Origin: Roseiarcus sp963732155
GTDB lineage: Bacteria; Pseudomonadota; Alphaproteobacteria; Rhizobiales; Beijerinckiaceae
NCBI GenBank assembly: GCA_963732155.1
Contig: CAVSYB010000015.1
Location: 592,429 to 656,428 of the forward strand
Length of the DNA: 64,000 bases
Direction: 5' to 3'
In this document: positions 27,567 through 35,839 of the stretch, one piece after another
How the letters are laid out: each line of letters opens with the position of its first letter
How positions within the stretch are numbered: position 1 is the first letter of the stretch
Notes under the pieces: generated by a model
The model's input: only the letters and a program-made list of their open reading frames with translations
Told to the model about the DNA's origin: nothing
Database searches by the model: none
Program-made: the position numbers and the translations under genes

Positions 27567-28441
27567 AGGCGGGCGCCGCGCAGGCGGGCAAGACGGAGCG
27601 CGACGAGAATTTCCCCGTCGCCTCGCGCCTCATTGCGCCGCATTTGCGCCCGCCGATCCTCGCCTTCTATCGTTTCGCGCGCAAGGCCGACGACATCGCC
27701 GACTCCCCAGATCTTTCGACGCAGGCCAAGCTCGACGCGCTCGACGCGCTCGATGCGACGCTCGCCGGCGCGCGCGACGCCGATGCCGACGCCGGGGCTT
27801 TGCGCGCGATGCTGGCGGCGCGGAAATTGAGCCCGGTCCATGCGCACGACCTGATCGCGGCCTTTCGGCTCGACGCGACGCAGCGTCGCTATCGCGACTG
27901 GGCGGCGCTGATGGGCTATTGCGCGCTTTCGGCCATGCCGGTCGGACGATTCGTGCTCGAAGTCCATGGCGAGAGCCCCGCGCTGTGGCCGGCCAGCGAC
28001 GCCATCTGCGCGAGCCTGCAGATCATCAATCACCTGCAGGACTGCGGGCAGGATTACGCACGGCTGGACCGCATCTATCTGCCCGAGGACGCGCTCGCGC
28101 GCGCGGGCGCCTCAGTCGCCGATCTGGCGGAGCCGCGCGCGACGCCGGCGCTGCGCGCGGCGATCGTCGACCTCGCGCGAAAAGCGGGCGCGCTGCTCGA
28201 CGACGGGGCGGCGCTACGCGGGCGCGTCGCCGACTGGCGTCTGGCCTGCGAGATCGGCGCGATCGTGCGGCTGGCGCGCGCCAATGTCCGCCGGCTCGAG
28301 AAATTCGATCCGCTCGCCGAGCGCGTGCATCCTGGCCGCGCCGCGTTCCTGTGGTCGGCCCTGCTCGGCGCGGCGCAAAGCGCGCTCGCGCGCATCGCGC
28401 GCGCCGGCGCGCCCGTCCACGCCGAGGCGGCCCGGAAGTGA
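27563..28441 (+). CDS. hpnC: Hydroxysqualene synthase HpnC
   Basis: 292 residues, all-helical trans-isoprenyl synthase fold. The first aspartate-rich site is RFARKADDIADSP near residue 40 and the second is IINHLQDCGQDYARLDRIYL near 150. In bacteria HpnC converts presqualene diphosphate made by HpnD into hydroxysqualene, which HpnE reduces to squalene. It overlaps hpnB and hpnD by 4 bp each, so translation is coupled along the operon. Confidence 0.92.
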   Translation: MKAGAAQAGKTERDENFPVASRLIAPHLRPPILAFYRFARKADDIADSPDLSTQAKLDALDALDATLAGARDADADAGALRAMLAARKLSPVHAHDLIAAFRLDATQRRYRDWAALMGYCALSAMPVGRFVLEVHGESPALWPASDAICASLQIINHLQDCGQDYARLDRIYLPEDALARAGASVADLAEPRATPALRAAIVDLARKAGALLDDGAALRGRVADWRLACEIGAIVRLARANVRRLEKFDPLAERVHPGRAAFLWSALLGAAQSALARIARAGAPVHAEAARK

Positions 28442-29268
28442 ACGCGCCGCCGCCCGCCCTCACCGCCCCGCGGGGCAGCTCCTTCTACGCCGCGATGCGC
28501 ATCTTGCCCCGCAACAAACGCCAGGCGATGTTCGAGATTTACGGGTTCTGCCGCGCCGTCGACGACATCGCCGACGATTGCGCGCGCTCGCGTGAAACGC
28601 GCCGGAGCGAGCTGCAGGCCTGGCGCGCCGATATCGAGGCGATTTACGCCGGCGCGCCGCCGGCCCGCCCGCTCGCCGGACTGGCGGCCGCGATCCGCGC
28701 CCACAACCTTCAGCGGCGCGATTTTCTCGCCGTCCTGGACGGCATGGAGATGGACGTGGCGGCGGACATTCGCGCGCCCGACTGGGCGACGCTCGACCTC
28801 TATTGCGACCGCGTCGCCGGCGCGGTGGGGCGGTTGTCGACGCGCGTGTTCGGCCTCGAAGCCGGCGCGGGCGAGGCGCTCGCCGCGCATCTCGGGCGCG
28901 CCCTGCAATTGACCAACATCCTGCGCGATCTCGACGAGGATTGCGCGCTGGGGCGCCTGTATCTGCCGCGCGAAGCGCTCGATGAGGCCGGCATCGGCGC
29001 GCGCGACCCTGCGGCGGTGCTGGGCTCGGCGGCGATCGACGCGGCGACCCGCCCGGTGATCGCGGAGGCGCAGCGCCGGTTTCGCCTGGCGCGCGAAATC
29101 ATGGATGCCTGCCCGCGCGCGAACGTGCGCGCGCCGCAATTGATGGCGACGGTCTATCGGGCGATTCTGGACCGGCTCGTCGCAAGGGGCTTTGCGCCGC
29201 CCCGCGCGCCGGTGCGCGCGCCGCTGCCGCGCCTCCTGCTCGGCGTGCTCCGTTACGGGTTTTTTTGA
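28438..29268 (+). CDS. hpnD: Presqualene diphosphate synthase HpnD
   Basis: 276 residues with a GTG start at 28438 that overlaps the hpnC stop (GTGA). It has the phytoene/squalene-synthase motifs FYAAMRILPRNKRQAMF near residue 16, YGFCRAVDDIADD near 35 and QLTNILRDLDEDCALGRLYL near 155. It condenses two farnesyl diphosphates to presqualene diphosphate. The farnesyl source may be the polyprenyl synthase at 37923-38855 in the same region. Confidence 0.93.
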   Translation: MNAPPPALTAPRGSSFYAAMRILPRNKRQAMFEIYGFCRAVDDIADDCARSRETRRSELQAWRADIEAIYAGAPPARPLAGLAAAIRAHNLQRRDFLAVLDGMEMDVAADIRAPDWATLDLYCDRVAGAVGRLSTRVFGLEAGAGEALAAHLGRALQLTNILRDLDEDCALGRLYLPREALDEAGIGARDPAAVLGSAAIDAATRPVIAEAQRRFRLAREIMDACPRANVRAPQLMATVYRAILDRLVARGFAPPRAPVRAPLPRLLLGVLRYGFF

Positions 29269-30527
29269 TGGCGCGCCCTGTCGTCCATATCATCGGCGCG
29301 GGACTGGCGGGACTCGCTGCGGCGGTGAAGCTCGCCGAGGCGCCTTGCGACATCGTCGTGCACGAAGCGACGCGGCAGGCCGGCGGCCGTTGCCGCTCGT
29401 TCTTCGACGAAACGATGGATGCGACGATCGACAACGGCAATCACCTGCTGCTGTCGGGCAACGACGCGGCGCTCGGCTATCTCGACGCGATCGGCGCGCG
29501 TCAGGAGCTGCACGGCCCGGCGCGCTGCGAAATCGCCTTCGCCGATATGGCGAGCGGCGAGCGTTGGACGCTGCGGCCGAACGAAGGGCGCCTGCCGTGG
29601 TGGGTGCTGTTCGAAGAGCGCCGCGTCCCGCGCACGCGCCCACGGGACTACCTGTCGATCACCCGGCTGCTCGGCGCCGCCGGCAAGGCTGCGATCGCCG
29701 ACGTCATTCCCTGTTCCGGCGCGCTGTATCAGCGTTTGTGGGGTCCGTTCTTTCTGGCGACGCTCAACAGCGAGCCGCGGGGCGCCTCCGCCGCGCTCGC
29801 GGCGGCGGTCGTGCGCCAGACGCTGGCGCGCGGCGGGCGCGCTTGCCATCCGCTGGTGGCGGCCAACGGCCTGTCGCGCGCCTTCGTCGACCCGGCGCTG
29901 AAGCTGCTGCGCCGCGCCGGCGCGCAAGTGCGCTTCGAGCGGCGGCTGCGCGCGCTGGACTTTTCCGGCGATCGTCTCGCGGCGCTGGAATTCGAGCATG
30001 ATTCGATCGCGCTCAGCGCGCCGGATGTCGTCGTCCTCGCAACGCCCGCGCATGTCGCCGCGACGCTGGCGCCAGGCGTCGAGACGCCGCGAACCTTCAA
30101 TGCGATTCTGAACGCCCATTTCAGCGTCGCGCCGCCGGCCCGCACGCCGCCGATCCTCGGCGTGGTCAACGCCACCACGCAATGGCTGTTCGCCTATCCC
30201 GACCGTCTCTCGGTGACGGTCAGCGACGCCAATCGCCTGATGGACACGCCGCGCGAGCAACTGGCGGCCGACCTCTGGCGCGAGGTCGCCGCGCTGACCG
30301 GACTCTCCGACGCCCTGCCCGGTTGGCGCATCGTCAAGGAGCGCCGCGCCACCTTCGCCGCTTCCCCTGTCGAAAACGCGCGGCGCCCGACGACCCGGAC
30401 GCCGTGGGCCAATCTGCTGCTCGCCGGCGATTATGTTCAAACCGGCCTGCCCGCGACGATCGAAGGCGCGATTCGTTCCGGCCAGGCGGCGGCGCGATCG
30501 GCGCTCGAACGGCTGGGCGCCGACTGA
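29268..30527 (+). CDS. hpnE: Hydroxysqualene dehydroxylase HpnE
   Basis: 419 residues from ATG 29268, which shares its A with the hpnD stop (TGATG). The N-terminal FAD-binding site is VHIIGAGLAGLAAAVKLAE followed by the GGRCRSF flavin loop. The C-terminal LLAGDYVQTGLPATIEGAIR closes the FAD site, as in amine-oxidase/phytoene-desaturase-like proteins. It reduces hydroxysqualene to squalene, finishing the HpnC-D-E route. In many genomes the squalene-hopene cyclase gene comes next, but here a phosphorylase-like gene follows directly. Confidence 0.93.
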   Translation: MARPVVHIIGAGLAGLAAAVKLAEAPCDIVVHEATRQAGGRCRSFFDETMDATIDNGNHLLLSGNDAALGYLDAIGARQELHGPARCEIAFADMASGERWTLRPNEGRLPWWVLFEERRVPRTRPRDYLSITRLLGAAGKAAIADVIPCSGALYQRLWGPFFLATLNSEPRGASAALAAAVVRQTLARGGRACHPLVAANGLSRAFVDPALKLLRRAGAQVRFERRLRALDFSGDRLAALEFEHDSIALSAPDVVVLATPAHVAATLAPGVETPRTFNAILNAHFSVAPPARTPPILGVVNATTQWLFAYPDRLSVTVSDANRLMDTPREQLAADLWREVAALTGLSDALPGWRIVKERRATFAASPVENARRPTTRTPWANLLLAGDYVQTGLPATIEGAIRSGQAAARSALERLGAD

Positions 30528-31219
30528 TGTCGCTCGTCGTCGTCACGGGTCTGGCCGCCGAGGCGCGAATCGCCCGGGGCTCGGGCGTCGCCTCGCTGGT
30601 CGGCGCGGGACGCGCCGACCGGCTCGCCGCCGAAATTGAAGCGGCGATCGCCGGCGGCGCGCGGCGCCTGTTGAGCTTTGGCGTCGCGGGCGCGCTGGCG
30701 CCGCAGCTTACGCCGGGCGATCTCATTGTCGGTCGCGCGCTGATTGACGGCCCGCGGCGCGCGCCCTGCGATCCGCGATGGAGCATTGCGATGACGGAGC
30801 GTTTGAAGCGGTCCGCGCCGTCGCTGCGGACCGCATGGGCGGATGTCGCAGGCGTCGACGCGCCGCTCGCCGATCCCCTCGCCAAGGCGGCGCTGCACAC
30901 GGCGACCGGCGCGGCGGCGGTCGACATGGAATCGGCGATCGTCGCGCGCGCCGCCGAGCGCCATCGATTGCCGTTTGCGATCCTGCGCGCGATCGCCGAT
31001 CCCGCGCTTCGCACGCTGCCGCCGGCCGCGCTTGTCGCGATGCGCGCCGACGGCGGCCTCGATCTTGCCGCGGTGCTGGGCGCGCTCGCCCGGCGACCCC
31101 GGCAATTGCCGACGCTGCTCCGGCTCGCGTTCGATGCGCGCCGGGCTTATTGCGCGCTGCTATGCGCTCGCGCGCTGCTTGGCGCGGACTTCGCCAGCGT
31201 CGATCTCGGCGAGCTTTGA
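30527..31219 (+). CDS. hpnG: Hopanoid-associated nucleoside phosphorylase HpnG
   Basis: 230 residues with a purine/uridine phosphorylase-like fold: SLVVVTGLAAEARIARGSG at the start, RLLSFGVAGALAPQLTPGD near residue 47, and the substrate-site signature AAVDMESAIVARAAERHRLP near 135. HpnG removes adenine from adenosylhopane to give ribosylhopane, the step after HpnH. The start overlaps hpnE by 1 base. The last 60 bases overlap the 3' end of hpnH on the opposite strand. Confidence 0.9.
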   Translation: MSLVVVTGLAAEARIARGSGVASLVGAGRADRLAAEIEAAIAGGARRLLSFGVAGALAPQLTPGDLIVGRALIDGPRRAPCDPRWSIAMTERLKRSAPSLRTAWADVAGVDAPLADPLAKAALHTATGAAAVDMESAIVARAAERHRLPFAILRAIADPALRTLPPAALVAMRADGGLDLAAVLGALARRPRQLPTLLRLAFDARRAYCALLCARALLGADFASVDLGEL

Positions 31220-32305
31220 CTCGACGTGGCGCGAGAACACGAATTCGGCGGGGCGCTGCCCGTCGAGTGCGATGTCGGGCGCCATCGGTCCGTCGCTGCG
31301 CACGCCGGAGATCGCCACCTTCAGCAGTTTCAGCGGATGGTCGAGCGCGTCGGCGACGGCGGAGGCCTCGAAGCCGCTGTGCACCATGCAGTCGGCGCAT
31401 TTTTCATAGTTGCCGACGCCATAGGCGTCCCAATCCGTCGATTCCATCAATTCCTTGAACGTCGCCGCGTAGCCTTCGCCGAGCAGATAGCAGGGCCGCT
31501 GCCAGCCGAACACCGTGCGCGTCGGATTGCCCCACGGCGTGCAATGATAGCTCTGGTTTCCCGCGAGAAAATCAAGAAACAGCGAGGATTGATAGAACGC
31601 CCACGCTTTGCCGCCCTTGCCCCTGGCGAAAATGTCGCGAAACAACTGTTTGGTGCGGGTGCGCTTGAGAAAATGCTGCTGATCGGGCGCGCGCTCATAG
31701 GCGTAGCCGGGCGAAATGGTGACGCCTTCGACGCCGAGACGGTTGGTCTCGTCGAGAAAGGCGGCGACGCGCGCGGGGTCGGCGCCGTCGAACAAGGTGC
31801 AATTGATGTTGACGCGGAAGCCGGCCGCCTTGGCCGCCTTCAGCGCCGCCACCGCCCGTTCGTAGACGCCGCTCTGGCACACCGAGCGGTCGTGCATCGC
31901 CTCGTCGCCGTCGAGATGGATGGACCAGTTGAAGCGCGGATGCGGCCGGTATTGAGCGAGCTTCTTGTCCAGCAGCAGCGCGTTGGTGCAGACCGTGACG
32001 TATTTGCCGCGCGCCAGCGCCTGAGAGACGATTTCGGGAAGCTCGCGATGCAGCAGCGGCTCGCCGCCGGCGACGACGACGACCGGCGCGCCGCACTCCT
32101 CGATCGCCTCCACGCATTGGGCGACCGACAGGCGCTGGTTGAGAATCTTGTCGGGATAGTCGATCTTGCCGCAACCGGCGCAGGCGAGATTGCAGCGGAA
32201 CAGCGGCTCGAGCATCAGCACCAGCGGATAGCGCTTGACGCCGGCCAGCCGCTGGCGAAGCACATAGGCGCCGACCCGCGCCATCTGCATCAAGGGTATT
32301 CCCAA
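31160..32305 (-). CDS. hpnH: Adenosylhopane synthase HpnH (radical SAM)
   Basis: 381 residues if the TTG at 32305 is used. This gives the usual family start (GIPLMQMARVGAYVLRQRL) and is preceded by AAGGACC. In-frame ATGs lie 6 codons inside and further upstream. The radical-SAM cluster motif CNLACAGCGK is near residue 40, followed by VVVVAGGEPLLHRELPEIV. A C-terminal Cys pair (CADCMVHSG) is typical of the family. It adds the 5'-deoxyadenosyl group to hopene. It is convergent with hpnG, not in the usual co-directional arrangement, and their ends overlap. Confidence 0.92.
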   Translation of the reverse strand: MGIPLMQMARVGAYVLRQRLAGVKRYPLVLMLEPLFRCNLACAGCGKIDYPDKILNQRLSVAQCVEAIEECGAPVVVVAGGEPLLHRELPEIVSQALARGKYVTVCTNALLLDKKLAQYRPHPRFNWSIHLDGDEAMHDRSVCQSGVYERAVAALKAAKAAGFRVNINCTLFDGADPARVAAFLDETNRLGVEGVTISPGYAYERAPDQQHFLKRTRTKQLFRDIFARGKGGKAWAFYQSSLFLDFLAGNQSYHCTPWGNPTRTVFGWQRPCYLLGEGYAATFKELMESTDWDAYGVGNYEKCADCMVHSGFEASAVADALDHPLKLLKVAISGVRSDGPMAPDIALDGQRPAEFVFSRHVESKLAEIDAGEVRAKQRASA

Positions 32306-32584
32306 GCGGAGGTCCTTTTTCGACTTGGGCGACGCATGGGCTCCGCGCCCGCCCATTGAAGCGCTCTCCCTACAGCAATTGCTCCGCAAGGGGAATTGGG
32401 TTGTCGAGCGGGGCGATTGAGGCGCCGCGCCGTTCGGTGCGCCGCTGATTGATTGCCTTGATGGCATAACCCAGAGGCGATTGGGCGTGCAAAGTTATCG
32501 TGCTGGATATGCGCGAATTACGCCTTGTGGGGGGAGCAAAAGTTCTTTATTTGTTCTAGCTTCCCGCGAAGCCTTGCGGCGCGC

Positions 32585-34795
32585 ATGGAACAATACAATG
32601 TCATGAGCATCGAGCACCGTTTCGACATCCCGCTTATCGCTTCTCTTGCGCTGCGAGAAAAGCAGATTCAGCAGAATTACCGGCCAATTATCGCGGTTCA
32701 CAAATGGTTCGCGAGGCGTCCTGGCACGCTATTTCGCGGGCTCCTGCTTTCCGAATTTATCGATCAACGGCTGGAGGAAACCTATTTCGAGAGCCACGAC
32801 TTTCCAAAAAAGCTTGTGGCTGACCCCTTCATGGGAGGCGGCACGCCGCTGGTGGAAGCCAATCGAGTCGGATGCGACGTGCTGGGATTCGACATCAACC
32901 CGATGGCGGCGTGGATCGTGCGCGAAGAGATCGAACACCTCGACCACGAGGCATACGCAACAGCGGCAACAGCGCTGGTCGCGGCGCTCGAGCGCGAGGT
33001 AGGCGACCTATATCTGACTGACTGCCCTGCCTTCGGGGACAAGCGGGCGCCGGTCAAATATTTCCTGTGGGTAAAGACCGTTGCATGCCAAGTCTGCAGC
33101 CAAGCCATCGATTTGTTTCCAGGCTACCTGCTGGCCGACGATACCCGGCACCGTTGCAACGTGCTGGTCTGCCCTGACTGCGGCGAGCTAAATGAAGTCG
33201 CAGACGCAAAAAATCCTGGCGTTTGCTCGCATTGTCACACAACTCTCAGGCTGGCCGGTCCGGCGCATCGCAATCGATGCCTCTGCAAGTCGTGCGGGGC
33301 AGTTGCTAGCTATCCCCGCAAGAGCGGCGGCCCGCTCGGACGTCGTCTGTTTGCGATCGAATATGCGAATCCACGTCGCCGCGGCGAATACGTCGGCCGC
33401 CTTTTCAAAAGACCCGATGCAAACGATATAGCGCGATGCGCGACGGCCGATGCGCGAGTGAAAGCGCTCACCGCCCAATTTATTCCTGAGCAAGCGATTC
33501 CTATCGGCGATGAGAGCGACCGACTGCACCGTTGGGGATACCGATTCTATCGCGAGTTGTTCAACCCGCGACAACTTCTCGGCCTGGAGATGAGTTGTCG
33601 GCTCATTGCAGCGGTCAAGGACACGCGAATTAGGCGGGCCCTGGCGACCAACCTTTCAGACCTTTTGCGCTATCAGAATACATTGTGCCGTTATGACACC
33701 ATGGCGCTCAAGTCGCTCGATATCTTCTCAGTCCATGGCTTTCCGGTGGGGTTGGTTGAGTGCGAATCGAATATCCTCGGAATGAAGAACGCTTCTGGCG
33801 CCAATGTGGGGTCTGGGGGATGGCGCAATATTGTCGACAAATATGCCAAGGCGAAGCGGTACTGCGACGCGCCATTTGAGGTTCAGCACAAGGGCGGCCG
33901 GAAGATCAACGTCGCGGTCAAAGGGGAATGGATCGGTGAAAGGCGGGCAGGCGCGCGGTCGCGCAAAGTGTCGATCCGCTGTGCGAGCTCCACGAATATC
34001 GAGTTAGCTCCAGAGAGCCTGGACGCCGTATTTACCGACCCCCCGTATTTCGGCAACGTGCAATATGCTGAATTGATGGACTTTTGCTTTGCCTGGCTGC
34101 GCAGGCTGGTCGGTCCCCAAGCAGAGGGATTCGATCGCTCGTCCACGCGCGCTGGAGAGGAATTGACAGTCAATGTTACAGAGGGCCGTGACCTAGCGAA
34201 TTATACCGAAGGCATATCTCGGGTTTACACCATCATGGCGCGGGCCTTAAAGCCGGGAGCGCCCTTGGCCTTCACGTTTCACCACAACAAGCTCGAAGCT
34301 TACTATTCAATCGGCGTCGCCATTCTCAATTCCGGCCTCACGTGCTCGGCAAGCCTTCCGTGTCCGGCTGAAATGAGCGGCTCAATTCATATTCACGGTA
34401 CTGGCTCCTCAGTCATCGACACAGTTTTCGTATGCCGCTCCAGCGGAGCCGCGAAACGCCGACACCTCTTCAAATCAACGGAGGAGTTGACCCGTGTTGT
34501 GAGCGATGACTTGCGGCAACTCCGTCTCGCCGGCCTCAAACCCACGGCGGGCGATATCCGGTGCATCACCTTCGGGCACCTGACGCGCATGGCAATCTGG
34601 ATGGCGCGGTCAACTTGGGATTTTTCCGCGTCGACCGCGGACAAACTGACAAGATTTTCAAGGGTGTTGAATGCGCTAGGGCGCGCCCAGGGTGTAATTG
34701 ACACGCTCACGTCCCTGGGTGAAAGCAAGTTCCCGGCTGCCGAGCGACCGCTGCCAATGTTCTTTAAGGAAGAACGTGATGCCGTTGCGTTTTGA
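32585..34795 (+). CDS. DUF1156-like adenine-specific DNA methyltransferase
   Basis: 736 residues from ATG 32585 (ATG 32603 and a TTG at 32525 are alternatives). The N-terminus EKQIQQNYRPIIAVHKWFAR resembles DUF1156 methylases. SAM-binding motif I is VADPFMGGGTPLVEANRVG near residue 80, and the amino-methylase motif IV is TDPPYFGN near 485. Between them lie several Cys pairs (residues about 168-238: CQVC, CPDC, CSHC, CLCKSC), which suggest zinc ribbons. Order I then IV fits an N6-adenine or N4-cytosine methylase. Base composition is visibly poorer in G+C than the flanking hopanoid genes. It overlaps the nuclease gene by 17 bp, so the pair looks like a restriction-modification unit. Confidence 0.8.
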   Translation: MEQYNVMSIEHRFDIPLIASLALREKQIQQNYRPIIAVHKWFARRPGTLFRGLLLSEFIDQRLEETYFESHDFPKKLVADPFMGGGTPLVEANRVGCDVLGFDINPMAAWIVREEIEHLDHEAYATAATALVAALEREVGDLYLTDCPAFGDKRAPVKYFLWVKTVACQVCSQAIDLFPGYLLADDTRHRCNVLVCPDCGELNEVADAKNPGVCSHCHTTLRLAGPAHRNRCLCKSCGAVASYPRKSGGPLGRRLFAIEYANPRRRGEYVGRLFKRPDANDIARCATADARVKALTAQFIPEQAIPIGDESDRLHRWGYRFYRELFNPRQLLGLEMSCRLIAAVKDTRIRRALATNLSDLLRYQNTLCRYDTMALKSLDIFSVHGFPVGLVECESNILGMKNASGANVGSGGWRNIVDKYAKAKRYCDAPFEVQHKGGRKINVAVKGEWIGERRAGARSRKVSIRCASSTNIELAPESLDAVFTDPPYFGNVQYAELMDFCFAWLRRLVGPQAEGFDRSSTRAGEELTVNVTEGRDLANYTEGISRVYTIMARALKPGAPLAFTFHHNKLEAYYSIGVAILNSGLTCSASLPCPAEMSGSIHIHGTGSSVIDTVFVCRSSGAAKRRHLFKSTEELTRVVSDDLRQLRLAGLKPTAGDIRCITFGHLTRMAIWMARSTWDFSASTADKLTRFSRVLNALGRAQGVIDTLTSLGESKFPAAERPLPMFFKEERDAVAF

Positions 34796-35804
34796 AGCCG
34801 ACTATTTGGACCTAAAACTGAACTTCGACCCATTGATCAACGAAGTCTTTGGCGAGTTGAAATCCGGTTTTCTCGAACTTCCAAAAGGCCAAGGATTTAT
34901 CGAATATTCCGTTTTCGAAGACGGCTACCAAGCACTGAAAAAGGCCACATCCGGATTTACAACGATCGAGCCGGCCGTGATCACAGCGGCCGTTTACGCC
35001 AAGCCGATCGCGTTGATAGTGCTGCGGACCATCCTCGGCTTTACGCCCTCTGAATGGGCGGATGTGACGATCGAACGCGCCGGGGTTGCAGTCGGCCAAG
35101 GATCGGCGCGCACTGTCGATCGGCGCATCCGCGCTGCGCCCCTAACGATGCTGAAGGACAAGGGATCGCTGACTGATCAACGTCTCAAGGCGATGATTGT
35201 TGCGGCAGTCGAAATGCTCAAGGAAGGCATTGGCTCCGTCGATCGTGCGCTCATTCTTCATCGCCTCGACAAGGTGGATACGATTGGCGGCGTTGCGAGC
35301 ATTCGGCCGATCGCCGACTTAGGCGTGTCTTACCCCATGTTGCTCTATGAGCGGTTTCTCGGCCGTCCTTTCGCCGCGCACCGCGATTCGGTCAGCGAAC
35401 TGGTCGGCGATGTCGTAGAAAGCGCGATCGAGGATGTGCTGAGCAAGGCGGGCGTCAGCTATCGCAAAACGAAGCGAGCGGAGCGTATCATTGGTTTCGA
35501 CCAGGCGCCGGATTTCATTATTCCCGATGAGCTGAACCCTTCGGTCGTCATCGAGGCGAAACTCACTGAAGATGATGGAACGGCGCGAGACAAGGTGACC
35601 CGCGTCCAGCGGCTTCGCACGCTGCGCGATGATAGTGGCCTGCACTACGATGTTGTCGCGTGCATTGCTGGAAGAGGCTTCAAGGTCCGCCGAAATGACA
35701 TGCGGTGTCTGCTAATGGCCACGGACGGCAAGGTGTTCACGTTGTCGTCGATGGAACACCTCATTGCACATACGCGCATTCGTAATTTCGTTACGCGCCG
35801 CTAA
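34779..35804 (+). CDS. PD-(D/E)XK-type restriction endonuclease-like protein
   Basis: 341 residues from ATG 34779, with AAGGAAG upstream. The C-terminal third has a PD-(D/E)XK core: QAPDFIIPDELN near residue 243 and VVIEAKLTEDDG near 257, with EAK as the catalytic triad end. The first 200 residues are not recognised and may recognise DNA or dimerise. It is coupled by overlap to the DNA methylase, which supports a role as the cutting partner. Family assignment by motif only. Overall identity to a named enzyme is not claimed. Confidence 0.7.
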   Translation: MPLRFEADYLDLKLNFDPLINEVFGELKSGFLELPKGQGFIEYSVFEDGYQALKKATSGFTTIEPAVITAAVYAKPIALIVLRTILGFTPSEWADVTIERAGVAVGQGSARTVDRRIRAAPLTMLKDKGSLTDQRLKAMIVAAVEMLKEGIGSVDRALILHRLDKVDTIGGVASIRPIADLGVSYPMLLYERFLGRPFAAHRDSVSELVGDVVESAIEDVLSKAGVSYRKTKRAERIIGFDQAPDFIIPDELNPSVVIEAKLTEDDGTARDKVTRVQRLRTLRDDSGLHYDVVACIAGRGFKVRRNDMRCLLMATDGKVFTLSSMEHLIAHTRIRNFVTRR

Positions 35805-35839
35805 GCTGATCGAGGGATCGCCAGCGCTTGTCTAACCTC

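Noticed and set aside
30725..31400. Antisense frames across hpnG
   Set aside because: Both are Arg-rich shadows of the hpnG coding strand. The real overlap is only the hpnH tail (31160-31219).
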